Shown here piece by piece: positions 6,284 to 13,989 of a stretch of DNA of 17,327 bases. The position numbers were made by a program, and so were the translations under genes. This stretch comes from Actinomycetes bacterium. GTDB lineage: Bacteria; Actinomycetota; Acidimicrobiia; Acidimicrobiales; RAAP-2. The notes beneath the pieces are model-generated. The model saw only the letters and a list, made by a program, of their open reading frames with translations. It was not told where the DNA came from and searched no databases. The stretch is taken from NCBI GenBank assembly GCA_021826255.1, contig JAKBAZ010000011.1, forward strand, positions 1-17,327. The letters are read 5' to 3'. How positions within the stretch are numbered: the first letter of the stretch is position 1; each line of letters starts with the position of its first letter.

Positions 6284-7895
6284 CTCGCGGCTGCGAGAAC
6301 TCTTCGTCGAACAGCTCGGCGTCATCGAGCGAGCCCACCTCGAGTTCGACCCGGGTTTCGTCGCCCTCACCGGTGAGACCGGGGCGGGAAAGACCCTCCT
6401 CGTCGGGGCGCTCGAGCTGTGCCTCGGACGAGAGGGCACCACCACTCGTCGCGGGGTCGGGCCCGGAACTCGAGTCAGCGTGGTGGTCGAGAGTGACGAC
6501 GGTGAGTTGGCGCTAGGTCGCGAATCGACCGACGCGGGTCGATTACGGGCCCTCGTGAACTCCGCTCCAACGAGTGCCGAGGGACTGCGCACGCTCGGAG
6601 AGAGCCACATTGAGATTCTCGGACAACACGACTCGCTGCGCCTCGGCCATCGATCCGAGATTCTCCGTCTCCTCGACGAGGCCGGTGGCATCGACTCATC
6701 GGAGCTGGATCGATTGTCACTTCGACACCGAACTCTCCTAAAGAGTGTGAGCGAGTTCGGAACCGACAGCGCCGAACGCGAGCGCTTGGCCGACTTTTTG
6801 TCCTTCCAGATCGCCGAGTTCGACGAGGTGAATCCGTCGAGCCCCTCCGAGTTGCGAGACGCGATGAGTGAACTCGAGGCGATCAGCTCTCTCCAGAGTC
6901 ACCTGACTGACGTCTTGAGGGCCGTCGAGGAACTCGACGCCGACGAGGGGGGCGCTCTCGGACGCCTCGGTGACGTCGCTCGGGGACTGGGCGCCGTACC
7001 GGAACTTTCGACGGCAGCCTCACGGCTTCACGAGGCCGTGAATGTCGCCCGAGAGGGCCTCTACGAGATGAGACAATGGGCCGACCCTGAGCGAGTCGAT
7101 CCCTCGCGCCTCGCGGCTCTCGAGGCGCGTGTCGACACTCTCCAACGCCTCGCGCGCAAGTACGGCGGGCACCTCGAAACGGCCTTCAGTGAGGTGGCCG
7201 CCCTGCGTGAACGTCGCCAAGCTCTCGTCGATGGAGAGGGCGAGTGGAGCCGGCAGAACGCCGAGCTTGCATCTCTCGAGATCGACCTCCGGGTGGAGTC
7301 CGAACGACTCGCCCGCGAGCGTGCACTCGCCGCCGAGGAGCTGAGTTCTCGAGTAAACCGGCAACTGCCTCGGGTGGCCCTCGCGGGCGCCGCCGTGAGA
7401 GTGCTCGTCGGGGGAGAAGACGGCTCGTCGGTCTCGCTGGATTTTCGTCCCCATCCGAGCGCCCCCTGGGGTCCAGTCGCCGAGTTGGCGAGCGGGGGAG
7501 AGCTCAGTCGAATTCTTCTCGCCATCTCCCTCGCGACCGTCGTCGGGAACTCCGTGGCCGTGTACGACGAAATTGACGCCGGTATCGGAGGCTCGGTCGC
7601 CCAGCACATCGGCGAGTGCCTCGCCGAACTCTCCGTCCACCAACAGGTACTCGCTGTCACCCACCTGGCTTCCATCGCCGCCAAAGCCCATCAGCACTTC
7701 GTGGTGGAGCGCCTCGACAGCGGCGTAGCCCGGGTGAGGGAGGTTCGAGGCGAGGAACGAGTACGTGAGATTGCAAGGATGCTGAGTGGTGAGCCTGACG
7801 ACCACCACGCTCAGTCCCTCGCCCGTCAACTTTTGGCCGCCGGCGCACCCAGGGACGAGGGCGAGTCGGGTAGTATGGGGGTCCGTGGAGAGTGA
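6276..7895 (+). CDS. recN: DNA repair protein RecN
   Basis: RecN is an SMC-like ATPase that acts early in double-strand break repair. At 539 residues it is close to the family length. Residues 33-40 are the Walker A motif GETGAGKT in an N-terminal half-domain. A middle part rich in Glu, Arg and Leu (about 150-350) is the coiled coil. The ABC signature LASGGELSRILLA (about 403-415) is followed by Walker B VAVYDEIDAGIGG (about 428-440) and the H-loop AVTHLASIAA. The ATG lies inside the end of nadK, and GAGGG a few bases upstream is a fair ribosome site. No LexA box (GAAC-N4-GTTC type) is visible in front of the operon, so SOS control is not supported by the sequence here. Confidence 0.95.
   Translation: MPNSRLRELFVEQLGVIERAHLEFDPGFVALTGETGAGKTLLVGALELCLGREGTTTRRGVGPGTRVSVVVESDDGELALGRESTDAGRLRALVNSAPTSAEGLRTLGESHIEILGQHDSLRLGHRSEILRLLDEAGGIDSSELDRLSLRHRTLLKSVSEFGTDSAERERLADFLSFQIAEFDEVNPSSPSELRDAMSELEAISSLQSHLTDVLRAVEELDADEGGALGRLGDVARGLGAVPELSTAASRLHEAVNVAREGLYEMRQWADPERVDPSRLAALEARVDTLQRLARKYGGHLETAFSEVAALRERRQALVDGEGEWSRQNAELASLEIDLRVESERLARERALAAEELSSRVNRQLPRVALAGAAVRVLVGGEDGSSVSLDFRPHPSAPWGPVAELASGGELSRILLAISLATVVGNSVAVYDEIDAGIGGSVAQHIGECLAELSVHQQVLAVTHLASIAAKAHQHFVVERLDSGVARVREVRGEERVREIARMLSGEPDDHHAQSLARQLLAAGAPRDEGESGSMGVRGE
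7871..7876 (+). promoter_or_regulatory. Possible internal -10 box for pyrG
   Basis: TAGTAT in the last codons of recN lies 25 bases before the pyrG ATG, which would give a short leader. No -35 match is found at 16-18 bases, so this is a weak call. Confidence 0.25.
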
Positions 7896-7901
7896 CCAAG
7901 G

Positions 7902-9554
7902 ATGACGAAGTTTGTATTCGTCACCGGAGGGGTCTCCAGTTCTCTCGGTAAGGGTCTGACCGCCTCTTCTCTCGGGCGTCTTCTGAAGTCTCGTGGCTTA
8001 AAAGTCACCATGTCGAAGTTGGACCCGTACCTCAACGTCGACCCCGGGACAATGAATCCCGGTGAGCACGGCGAGGTCTTTGTGACCGACGACGGGGGAG
8101 AGACAGACCTCGACCTCGGTCACTACGAGCGATTCATCGACGAATCGTTGTCGCGAGGCTCCAATACAACCACCGGTTCGATCTACTCCAAGGTCATCGC
8201 CAAAGAGCGCCGGGGAGATTACCTCGGCAAGACCGTCCAGGTGATTCCCCACATCACCGACGAGATCAAGGACCGAATTCGACGACTCGGATCCCAAGGA
8301 GCCGACGTCGCCATCGTGGAAATTGGCGGCACCGTCGGGGACATGGAGATCATCCCCTTCATTGAGGCGATTCGTCAATTTCGTCGCGACGCCGGGCGGG
8401 GAAACATTTGTTACGTCCACCTGACCCTGGTGCCCTATCTCGCACCCTCGGGTGAACAAAAGACGAAACCGACCCAACACTCCGTGTCCCAGTTGCGCAG
8501 TCACGGAATTCAGCCCGACGTGATCGTGTGTCGCTCCGACCAGCCCATCTCCGAGAATTTGAAGCGCAAAATCTCGCTCATGTGCGACGTCCCGCACGAA
8601 GCGGTCATCTCCGCGATCGACGCCCCGAGCATCTACGACATCCCACTCAATATGCACGACGAGGGGCTCGACCAGCGAGTGCTCGACACTCTGGGTGTCG
8701 ACTCCGAGGCTCACCCCATCGACCTGACGACGTGGCGAGCCGTCGTTGAGCGCGTGCACCACACCACGCGGACGCTTCGCATCGGGATCGTGGGTAAGTA
8801 CGTCACGATGCCTGACGCCTACTTGTCCATCGTCGAAGCCGTGCGCCACGCGGGGTTCGACTTCGGAGCGCGAACGGAGATCGAATGGCTGGAGGCCGAG
8901 CGAGTGCCCAGTGACGTGGACGCCGCTCGCTTGCGCCAACTCGATGGAATGATCATTCCCGGTGGCTTCGGAGAACGAGGAATTGAGGGTATGGTCGCCG
9001 CCGCCCGGATCGCGCGAGAGAACAACATTCCCCTCCTCGGCATCTGTCTGGGCATGCAGGTCATGGTCATCGAGTTCGCCCGCCACGTCATCGGGTGGGC
9101 GGACGCCCACTCGACGGAGTTCGATGTCACCACCTCCGCCCCGGTGATTGCCCTCATGGAAGAGCAGGTCGACGTCACTGACAAGGGAGGCACGATGCGC
9201 CTGGGGGCCTGTACGGCGTTGTTGCGCGACGACTCCCTGGTGGCCGAGCTCTACGGGTCCTCCGTCGTCTCCGAGCGTCACCGTCACCGCTACGAGTTTC
9301 ATTCTCGCTACGTCGAGGAGTTCGACCGCGCCGGGCTTCGCTGCTCGGGAACCTCGCCCGACGGCCGACTCGTGGAGTTCGTCGAGCTCCCGGGACACAG
9401 TTACTACGTGGGGACCCAGGCACATCCCGAGTTCAAGTCTCGACCCGATCGCCCTCACCCTCTCTTCCAGGGCTTGTTGCGAGCCGCCGGGCAGCGTTCG
9501 GAGGATCGAGCCCCGCACCTGCTCGACCCTCTCACCCTCGACGCCACCCCATGA
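7902..9554 (+). CDS. pyrG: CTP synthase (glutamine-hydrolysing)
   Basis: It makes CTP from UTP using ATP and glutamine, the last step of pyrimidine nucleotide synthesis. The 550-residue protein has the N-terminal amidoligase domain (about 1-270) with the P-loop GGVSSSLGKG (9-18), KLDPYLNVDPGTMNP and the EIGGTVGD block. A C-terminal class I glutamine amidotransferase domain follows, with the nucleophile Cys in GICLGMQ (about 381) and the partner His/Glu in AHPEF (about 505). It begins 6 bases after recN. Its TGA overlaps the ATG of the Nudix gene (ATGA), so the two are probably coupled. Confidence 0.97.
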   Translation: MTKFVFVTGGVSSSLGKGLTASSLGRLLKSRGLKVTMSKLDPYLNVDPGTMNPGEHGEVFVTDDGGETDLDLGHYERFIDESLSRGSNTTTGSIYSKVIAKERRGDYLGKTVQVIPHITDEIKDRIRRLGSQGADVAIVEIGGTVGDMEIIPFIEAIRQFRRDAGRGNICYVHLTLVPYLAPSGEQKTKPTQHSVSQLRSHGIQPDVIVCRSDQPISENLKRKISLMCDVPHEAVISAIDAPSIYDIPLNMHDEGLDQRVLDTLGVDSEAHPIDLTTWRAVVERVHHTTRTLRIGIVGKYVTMPDAYLSIVEAVRHAGFDFGARTEIEWLEAERVPSDVDAARLRQLDGMIIPGGFGERGIEGMVAAARIARENNIPLLGICLGMQVMVIEFARHVIGWADAHSTEFDVTTSAPVIALMEEQVDVTDKGGTMRLGACTALLRDDSLVAELYGSSVVSERHRHRYEFHSRYVEEFDRAGLRCSGTSPDGRLVEFVELPGHSYYVGTQAHPEFKSRPDRPHPLFQGLLRAAGQRSEDRAPHLLDPLTLDATP

Positions 9555-10087
9555 GTTTTTCCGTCGAGTCGAGAGAGACTCTGCTTCGGTCCTTCGTTTT
9601 TTCCGTCGAGCGACGGCTGGTAAAGGGAACGAACGAGGAGTTCACTCGCGACGTCGTCCACCACCCCGGAGCCGTCGCCATGGTCGCCGAGGACTCCCTC
9701 GGACGAGTCGCCCTGATCCGACAGTACCGAGCCACCTTCGACACGGAGCTGTGGGAGATTCCCGCCGGAACAATGGAGGAGGGCTCGAGCCCCCTAGAGA
9801 ACGCCCAACGCGAACTCGAAGAAGAGATCGGCGTCGTCGCTCACACGTGGCGACTCATCGCGCACAACGCCGTGTCACCCGGTTGGACCGACCAGCGAAT
9901 GTACATCTTCTACGCTCAAGACCTCACCGCGGTGGACCGACGCCCCGATGGACCCGAGGAGTCGTCGGCTGAGGTCATCTGGCTGTCGAAAGGCGAGGTC
10001 GCCGACCTGCTCGCGTCCTCGGAGTTCCTCGACGCCACCGCCCGTCAGGGTCTCTCGTACTTCTTGGAGCGACCCGTTGGACGATGA
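9551..10087 (+). CDS. Nudix hydrolase, ADP-ribose pyrophosphatase type
   Basis: The protein of 178 residues probably hydrolyses ADP-ribose to AMP and ribose 5-phosphate. The family-typical start is present (FVFSVERRLV ... VVHHPGAVAMVAED), then IRQYRATFDTELWEIPAG before the Nudix box. The box reads G-T-M-E-E-G-S-S-P-L-E-N-A-Q-R-E-L-E-E-E-I-G-V: the Gly, the metal-binding RELxEExG core and the final hydrophobic residue are in place, but the first Glu of the consensus (G-x5-E) is Ser. SPGWTDQRMYIFYAQDL follows, as in ADP-ribose pyrophosphatases. It overlaps pyrG by 4 bases and xerD by 11. The Nudix-xerD order is familiar from actinobacteria and firmicutes. Substrate identity is inferred from family and context. 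Confidence 0.88.
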   Translation: MSFSVESRETLLRSFVFSVERRLVKGTNEEFTRDVVHHPGAVAMVAEDSLGRVALIRQYRATFDTELWEIPAGTMEEGSSPLENAQRELEEEIGVVAHTWRLIAHNAVSPGWTDQRMYIFYAQDLTAVDRRPDGPEESSAEVIWLSKGEVADLLASSEFLDATARQGLSYFLERPVGR

Positions 10088-10973
10088 CGAGCGGGTGGGG
10101 GAGTACCTCCAGTGGCTCGCCGTTGAGCGCGGACGCTCTCGAGCGACCCTCGAGGCGTACCGACGTGATGTTCGTCACTTTCGCGAATGGTGGCAACGAC
10201 CGTTGGCCGACGTCACCACCGAAAGTTTGGAGGAGTTCACCCTCCATCTCCAGCAGAACCGGGCCCCGGCGTCGGTCAGTCGAACGTTGTCCTCCTTGCG
10301 GGGTTTCTTTACCTTTCTTCGCGACGAAGAGATGCTTCGTCGTAACCCCTCGGAACGCCTGAAAGTCCCCACCAGACGTCGAAGTCTGCCCAAACCTCTC
10401 GGGGAGGAGGAGATGGTCCGTCTCCTCGAGTCGGTGAGCCCCGTCGATCCCTCGTCCCGACGCGATCGCGCACTGCTCGAACTCCTGTACGGTACCGGGG
10501 TGCGAGTCTCCGAAGCGACCGGCGTGAGTCTGAGCGACCTGGACTTTGACGAGGAGTTGCTCCGAGTGACCGGTAAGGGCTCGAAGCAACGCCTCGTGCC
10601 GTTGAGTCCCCACGTCCGCGTCGCTCTGAAGGACTACCTCTCGCCGGTCGGTCGGGGTGCCTTTCCCGGTGTTCAGCGCCACCAGCGCCTCTTCGTCAAT
10701 CAGCGCGGCGGCCCCCTGTCTCGTCAGGGTGTTGATCTCATCATCGCTCACCGGGCGCTCCTCGCCGGCATCGAGCGCCATCGAGTGTCGGCGCACGTCT
10801 TTCGCCACTCGTGCGCCACCCACATGATTAATCACGGCGCCGATATTCGCGTGGTCCAAGAACTGCTCGGACACGCGTCCATTACGACGACCCAGACCTA
10901 CACCGCGGTGGCTCTCTCCACGCTGAGTGAGGTCTACGCGTCGGCCCACCCCCGAGCCCAGGACCTTCCGTGA
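10077..10973 (+). CDS. xerD: Tyrosine recombinase XerD
   Basis: It resolves chromosome dimers at dif together with XerC. From TTG 10077 the protein has 298 residues, the same length as E. coli XerD. The start was chosen for GGAG 7 bases before it and because the SAM-like core-binding domain begins at once (GEYLQWLAVERGRS). Catalytic residues of the tyrosine recombinase family can be placed: R143 (GTGVRVSE), K170 (GKGSKQR), H240 and R243 (SAHVFRHSCATH), H266 (LLGHASITTTQ) and nucleophile Y275. GTG 10095 is an alternative start. The gene overlaps the end of the Nudix gene and runs into the peptidase gene by GTGA. No xerC or dif-like site was recognised in the window. Confidence 0.93.
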   Translation: MDDDERVGEYLQWLAVERGRSRATLEAYRRDVRHFREWWQRPLADVTTESLEEFTLHLQQNRAPASVSRTLSSLRGFFTFLRDEEMLRRNPSERLKVPTRRRSLPKPLGEEEMVRLLESVSPVDPSSRRDRALLELLYGTGVRVSEATGVSLSDLDFDEELLRVTGKGSKQRLVPLSPHVRVALKDYLSPVGRGAFPGVQRHQRLFVNQRGGPLSRQGVDLIIAHRALLAGIERHRVSAHVFRHSCATHMINHGADIRVVQELLGHASITTTQTYTAVALSTLSEVYASAHPRAQDLP

Positions 10974-11632
10974 CCGCCTACTTCTTTGTCGCACTCTTCG
11001 TGGCCATCATCCTCCACGAAATCTCTCACGGCTGGGCGGCGCTCGCTTTCGGTGATCCCACCGCCAAGAACGCCGGCCGGCTCACTCTCAATCCCATCCC
11101 CCACATCGACCCCGTAGGTACCATCCTCCTCCCTCTGCTGCTCACCCTGTCCGGACTACCGATTATCGGCTGGGCCAAGCCCGTCCCCGTGAACGTGTCA
11201 CGACTACGCCGTCCGCGCTCCCAGGCCTTGTGGGTGTCCTTAGCGGGACCGGCGACCAACGCCGTTCTCTCCTTCGTCGGCTGGCTGCTCTGTCGGTTGA
11301 GCCTGGCCCTGTCGCCAGGGTCTCACGCACTCTTGTACGGAGGGGGATTTGCCACTATCAATCTCAACTACACGTGGCTGTTCAATATCGGTTTTGCCCT
11401 CGGGGTCGTCAACTTGTTCGTGGGCGTCTTCAATCTGATTCCCCTTCCCCCACTCGACGGTTCGGCTCTCGTGGAGCGTCTGATTCCGACGAATCGACTC
11501 GGCGACTACTACCGGATTCGCCAGAGCCTGCTCATCATTACTCTCGTCGTTGTGCTGGTCGACTCCCAAACCACCCACCTGCTCAGTCGCCTCTTCGGCG
11601 ATCTCGAGGTGTGGTGGTGGGGATTGCTCTAG
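10970..11632 (+). CDS. Site-2 protease family (M50) membrane metalloprotease
   Basis: This is a 220-residue membrane protein with hydrophobic segments throughout. The zinc-binding HEISH motif (16-20) lies in the first TM, and the third metal ligand lies in the C-terminal motif FNLIPLPPLDGS (D163, with N155 before it), as in the short M50B proteases. NPIPHIDPVGT and AGPATNAVLS are also family hallmarks. No PDZ domain is present, so it belongs to the minimal group. Substrates are unknown; family members cut within membranes and some activate sigma factors or regulators. GTG overlaps the xerD stop by 4 bases, after AGGA as a ribosome site. It meets trpS tail to tail. Confidence 0.9.
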   Translation: MTAYFFVALFVAIILHEISHGWAALAFGDPTAKNAGRLTLNPIPHIDPVGTILLPLLLTLSGLPIIGWAKPVPVNVSRLRRPRSQALWVSLAGPATNAVLSFVGWLLCRLSLALSPGSHALLYGGGFATINLNYTWLFNIGFALGVVNLFVGVFNLIPLPPLDGSALVERLIPTNRLGDYYRIRQSLLIITLVVVLVDSQTTHLLSRLFGDLEVWWWGLL

Positions 11633-12594
11633 AGTCCCATCGCTCGAGCGGCGGCCGTGTAGACCGGCTCGGCCACCTCCGAGGCTCGCTCGGCCCCGCG
11701 TGAGGCGATGGTGCGCAACTGACTCTCGTCGGATCGAATCTCGAGGTAGCGCTCACGAAGGGGAGTGAGCGCCTCGAGAATCGCGTCGGCCACGTCGGAC
11801 TTGAGGTCGCCGTAGCGTTCGTAGCGTGTCGCGAGACTCACCGGGTCCTCCTTCGTGAAGGCCGCCAAGATGTCGAGCAGGTTGCTCACCCCGGGCTTGT
11901 TCTCCCAGTCGTAGCGGACCTCGCCGTCGGTATCGGTCACCGCCTTCTTGACCTTGCGAACCACGTCGTCGGGCTCGTCGAGTACGTAGATCGTCCCGAG
12001 GGGGGCGTTCAACGACTTCGACATCTTGCGCGTGGGCACCTGGAGGTCCATCACCCGGGCCGCCACGGGGGGAGCAACCCCTTCGGGCACGGTAAAGACG
12101 GGGCCGTAGCGATTATTGAACCGCTCGGCCACGTTTCGCGCCAGCTCTAAGTGTTGACGTTGATCGTCGCCGACGGGAACTTGTTCGGCGCGGTACAGCA
12201 AGATGTCGGCCGCCATCAAGACGGGGTAGGTCAGGAGTCCGACGCGATAACCCTCCTGACGGCCCGATTTCTCCTTGAACTGAGTCATTCGGGTGAGTTC
12301 ACCGTAACTCGCCACGCACTCGAGGAGCCAGCTCAACTGCGCGTGGTAGGGCACCTGACTCTGGACGAACAGGGTGCACGTCTCGGGGTCTAGTCCCGCG
12401 GCCACCAGGGTGGCGAGAGTGTCGAGAGTCTGGGTGCGCAGACGATCGGGATCGATGTCGAGGGTGAGCGAATGTAGGTCCACCACGGCGTAAAAGGCGT
12501 CCGGGTCCTGCGCGTCGACCCACTGACGAATAGCCCCGAGGTAGTTTCCGAGATGACCCGTACCCGACGGTTGGATACCCGAAAGAATTCGCAT
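11629..12594 (-). CDS. trpS: Tryptophanyl-tRNA synthetase
   Basis: It charges tRNA-Trp. The class I synthetase of 321 residues has the HIGH-type motif in PSGTGHLGNYLG (9-20), GDDQRQHLELARN (142-154) for tryptophan and ATP binding, and KMSKS at 190-194. The length is near the usual 330. It is transcribed against its neighbours. Its stop shares a CTAG with the stop of the M50 gene (4-base overlap), and its ATG lies 50 bases from the divergent scpA start. A -10-like TAACAT 6 bases before the ATG suggests a leaderless mRNA, so there is no room for a T-box or trp attenuator leader. Confidence 0.96.
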   Translation of the reverse strand: MRILSGIQPSGTGHLGNYLGAIRQWVDAQDPDAFYAVVDLHSLTLDIDPDRLRTQTLDTLATLVAAGLDPETCTLFVQSQVPYHAQLSWLLECVASYGELTRMTQFKEKSGRQEGYRVGLLTYPVLMAADILLYRAEQVPVGDDQRQHLELARNVAERFNNRYGPVFTVPEGVAPPVAARVMDLQVPTRKMSKSLNAPLGTIYVLDEPDDVVRKVKKAVTDTDGEVRYDWENKPGVSNLLDILAAFTKEDPVSLATRYERYGDLKSDVADAILEALTPLRERYLEIRSDESQLRTIASRGAERASEVAEPVYTAAARAMGL

Positions 12595-12600
12595 GGGACC

Positions 12601-12606
12601 ATGTTA
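12601..12606 (-). promoter_or_regulatory. -10-like box of trpS (leaderless)
   Basis: On the minus strand TAACAT is followed by 6 bases and then the trpS ATG (12594). The spacing fits a transcript starting at the start codon. No strong -35 hexamer is apparent. Confidence 0.5.
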
Positions 12607-12631
12607 GGAGACACCCCCCTCACGACTTGGC

Positions 12632-12637
12632 TAGAGT
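12632..12637 (+). promoter_or_regulatory. -10-like box of scpA operon (leaderless)
   Basis: TAGAGT is followed by exactly 7 bases and then GTG 12645, the chosen scpA start. It stands back to back with the trpS box, 25 bases apart, so both promoters occupy one 50-base region. No clear -35 box is seen. Confidence 0.5.
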
Positions 12638-12644
12638 TCTCGCC

Positions 12645-13421
12645 GTGACCTACGTCGTGACGACGCCGTCGTTTTCGGGACCCGTCGAAGTCCTTCTCCA
12701 ACTCATCAGCTCTCACGACATCGACGTCGTCGACATCCCCCTCGCCACAGTCGTCGATCAGTTTGTCGACACACTGCGAACTCGCCGAGAGGACGTGTCG
12801 GTCGAGGAGATCTCCGAGTTCCTCCTCATCGGCGCGATTCTGCTCGAGATGAAGTCCCAGCGACTCCTGCCGGGTCGAGACGACACCGAGCCGGACGAGG
12901 AGTTCATCGGTTGGGAAGAACGAGATGTTCTGCTCGCCCGATTGCTCGAACTTCGCACCTACGCCGGGGCCGCTGACGCCTTCGTGGCCCTCTTCGAGCG
13001 CGCCTCGCGATCGTTCCCCCGCCTCGCCGGACTGAACGACGGCTTCGTGGTCTCGCCCCCCGATCTGCTCGCCGGGGTGACTCCCGCCCAGATCGCCATG
13101 GCGTATCTGCGCGGGATCGAAGAAAAGCCCGTTCCCGTCGTTCGTCTCCATCACGTCACCGTGGACGCGGTGACCGTCGCCGAGACCGTCGTGGTTCTCG
13201 CCGAGCGTCTGGCGGGGCGTGGTCCGGTGAGCTTTCGTGATCTCACTCGCGGTCTGGAAACCCGTATCGAGGTCATCGTTCACTTCCTCGCGCTACTCGA
13301 GTTGTGCAAACTGGGTCACGTGGAGTTGGGTCAGGGCGAGACGTTCGGCGACGTGGAGGTCGTCTGGACGGGTGGGGAGGGGCGAGTGAGTCTCGAAGGG
13401 GTCGACGTCTATGAGGGATGA
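12645..13421 (+). CDS. scpA: Segregation and condensation protein A
   Basis: ScpA is the kleisin of the bacterial SMC-ScpAB condensin and works in chromosome compaction and segregation. From GTG 12645 the protein has 258 residues. The N-terminal kleisin part is clear: FSGPVEVLLQLISSHDIDVVDIPLATVVDQF, followed by FLLIGAILLEMKSQRLLP, the region that contacts the SMC neck. The C-terminal winged helix (VSFRDLTRG ... IVHFLALLELCKLGHVEL) would bind the SMC head. GTG was preferred over TTG 12627 because TAGAGT sits 7 bases before it. It overlaps scpB by 11 bases. In many actinobacteria parA stands just before scpA; here trpS does, and no smc is in the window. Confidence 0.93.
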   Translation: MTYVVTTPSFSGPVEVLLQLISSHDIDVVDIPLATVVDQFVDTLRTRREDVSVEEISEFLLIGAILLEMKSQRLLPGRDDTEPDEEFIGWEERDVLLARLLELRTYAGAADAFVALFERASRSFPRLAGLNDGFVVSPPDLLAGVTPAQIAMAYLRGIEEKPVPVVRLHHVTVDAVTVAETVVVLAERLAGRGPVSFRDLTRGLETRIEVIVHFLALLELCKLGHVELGQGETFGDVEVVWTGGEGRVSLEGVDVYEG

Positions 13422-13989
13422 ACAATCTTTGGCCCAACGTCTCGAAGCCATGTTGACCGTGGCGCTCGAGCCGGTCTCGGCCGCGGAGCTCGCGGACGTC
13501 CTCGGGGTCACGACGAGCGACGTGCACACCGAGTTGGCGGCCCTGCGCGACGAGTACGAAGCCGACAGGCGAGGGTTCACGCTCGTCGAACTCGCGAGCG
13601 GATGGGCCCTACAGTCCCACCCCGACGTCGGTGACTGGGTGACCCGTTTCGCCAACCGAGACGTGTCCCACCGTCTCTCCTCGGCCGCCCTCGAGACTCT
13701 CGCCATCGTCGCCTACCGCCAGCCCATTTCGCGTAGCCAGATTTCGGCGTTGCGCGGGGTGAACGTGGACGGAGTGATGCGATTGCTCGAACAGCGCGGG
13801 TACGTCGAGGAGAAGGGACGCGCCTCGGGTCCGGGCCAATCGATTATGTACGGCACCACCGAAATCTTCCTCGACCGACTGGGTCTCGCGTCCCTCGAAG
13901 AACTGCCCCCCATTGAGCAGTTTCTCGTTCCCGTGGAGACGGCCCGCGACATTGCCCAGCGCTGGACCTCCGACGCCGAGGAGAGTTAA
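13411..13989 (+). CDS. scpB: Segregation and condensation protein B
   Basis: ScpB is the dimeric KITE subunit that binds the middle of ScpA in the SMC complex. At 192 residues it is of ordinary length. The two winged-helix domains are visible: LEAMLTVALEPVSAAELADVLG (about 10-31), then SSAALETLAIVAYRQPISRSQI with RGVNVDGVMRLLEQRGYVEE (about 91-138). The C-terminal MYGTTEIFLDRLGLASLEELP is characteristic of the family. The ATG lies in the end of scpA without a good ribosome site, so translation is probably coupled. The stop TAA directly abuts the rluB GTG. Confidence 0.95.
   Translation: MRDEQSLAQRLEAMLTVALEPVSAAELADVLGVTTSDVHTELAALRDEYEADRRGFTLVELASGWALQSHPDVGDWVTRFANRDVSHRLSSAALETLAIVAYRQPISRSQISALRGVNVDGVMRLLEQRGYVEEKGRASGPGQSIMYGTTEIFLDRLGLASLEELPPIEQFLVPVETARDIAQRWTSDAEES

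Noticed and set aside
5486..6691. Long minus-strand frame opposite nadK and recN
   Set aside because: It covers two certain genes on the other strand and has a low-complexity Arg/Ser-rich translation.
7998..9518. Long open frame (506 codons) on the minus strand opposite pyrG
   Set aside because: It is a shadow of the highly biased codon use of pyrG; the translation is low in hydrophobic order and shows no known motif, while pyrG is certain.
9948..10076. Upstream extension of XerD from ATG 9948
   Set aside because: It would overlap the Nudix gene by 140 bases and adds Ser/Arg/Pro-rich sequence unlike the family; TTG 10077 gives the exact family length with a ribosome site.
12595..12644. T-box or trp attenuator in front of trpS
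   Set aside because: Only 50 bases separate trpS from scpA, there is a -10-like box 6 bases from the ATG, and no leader structure is possible.
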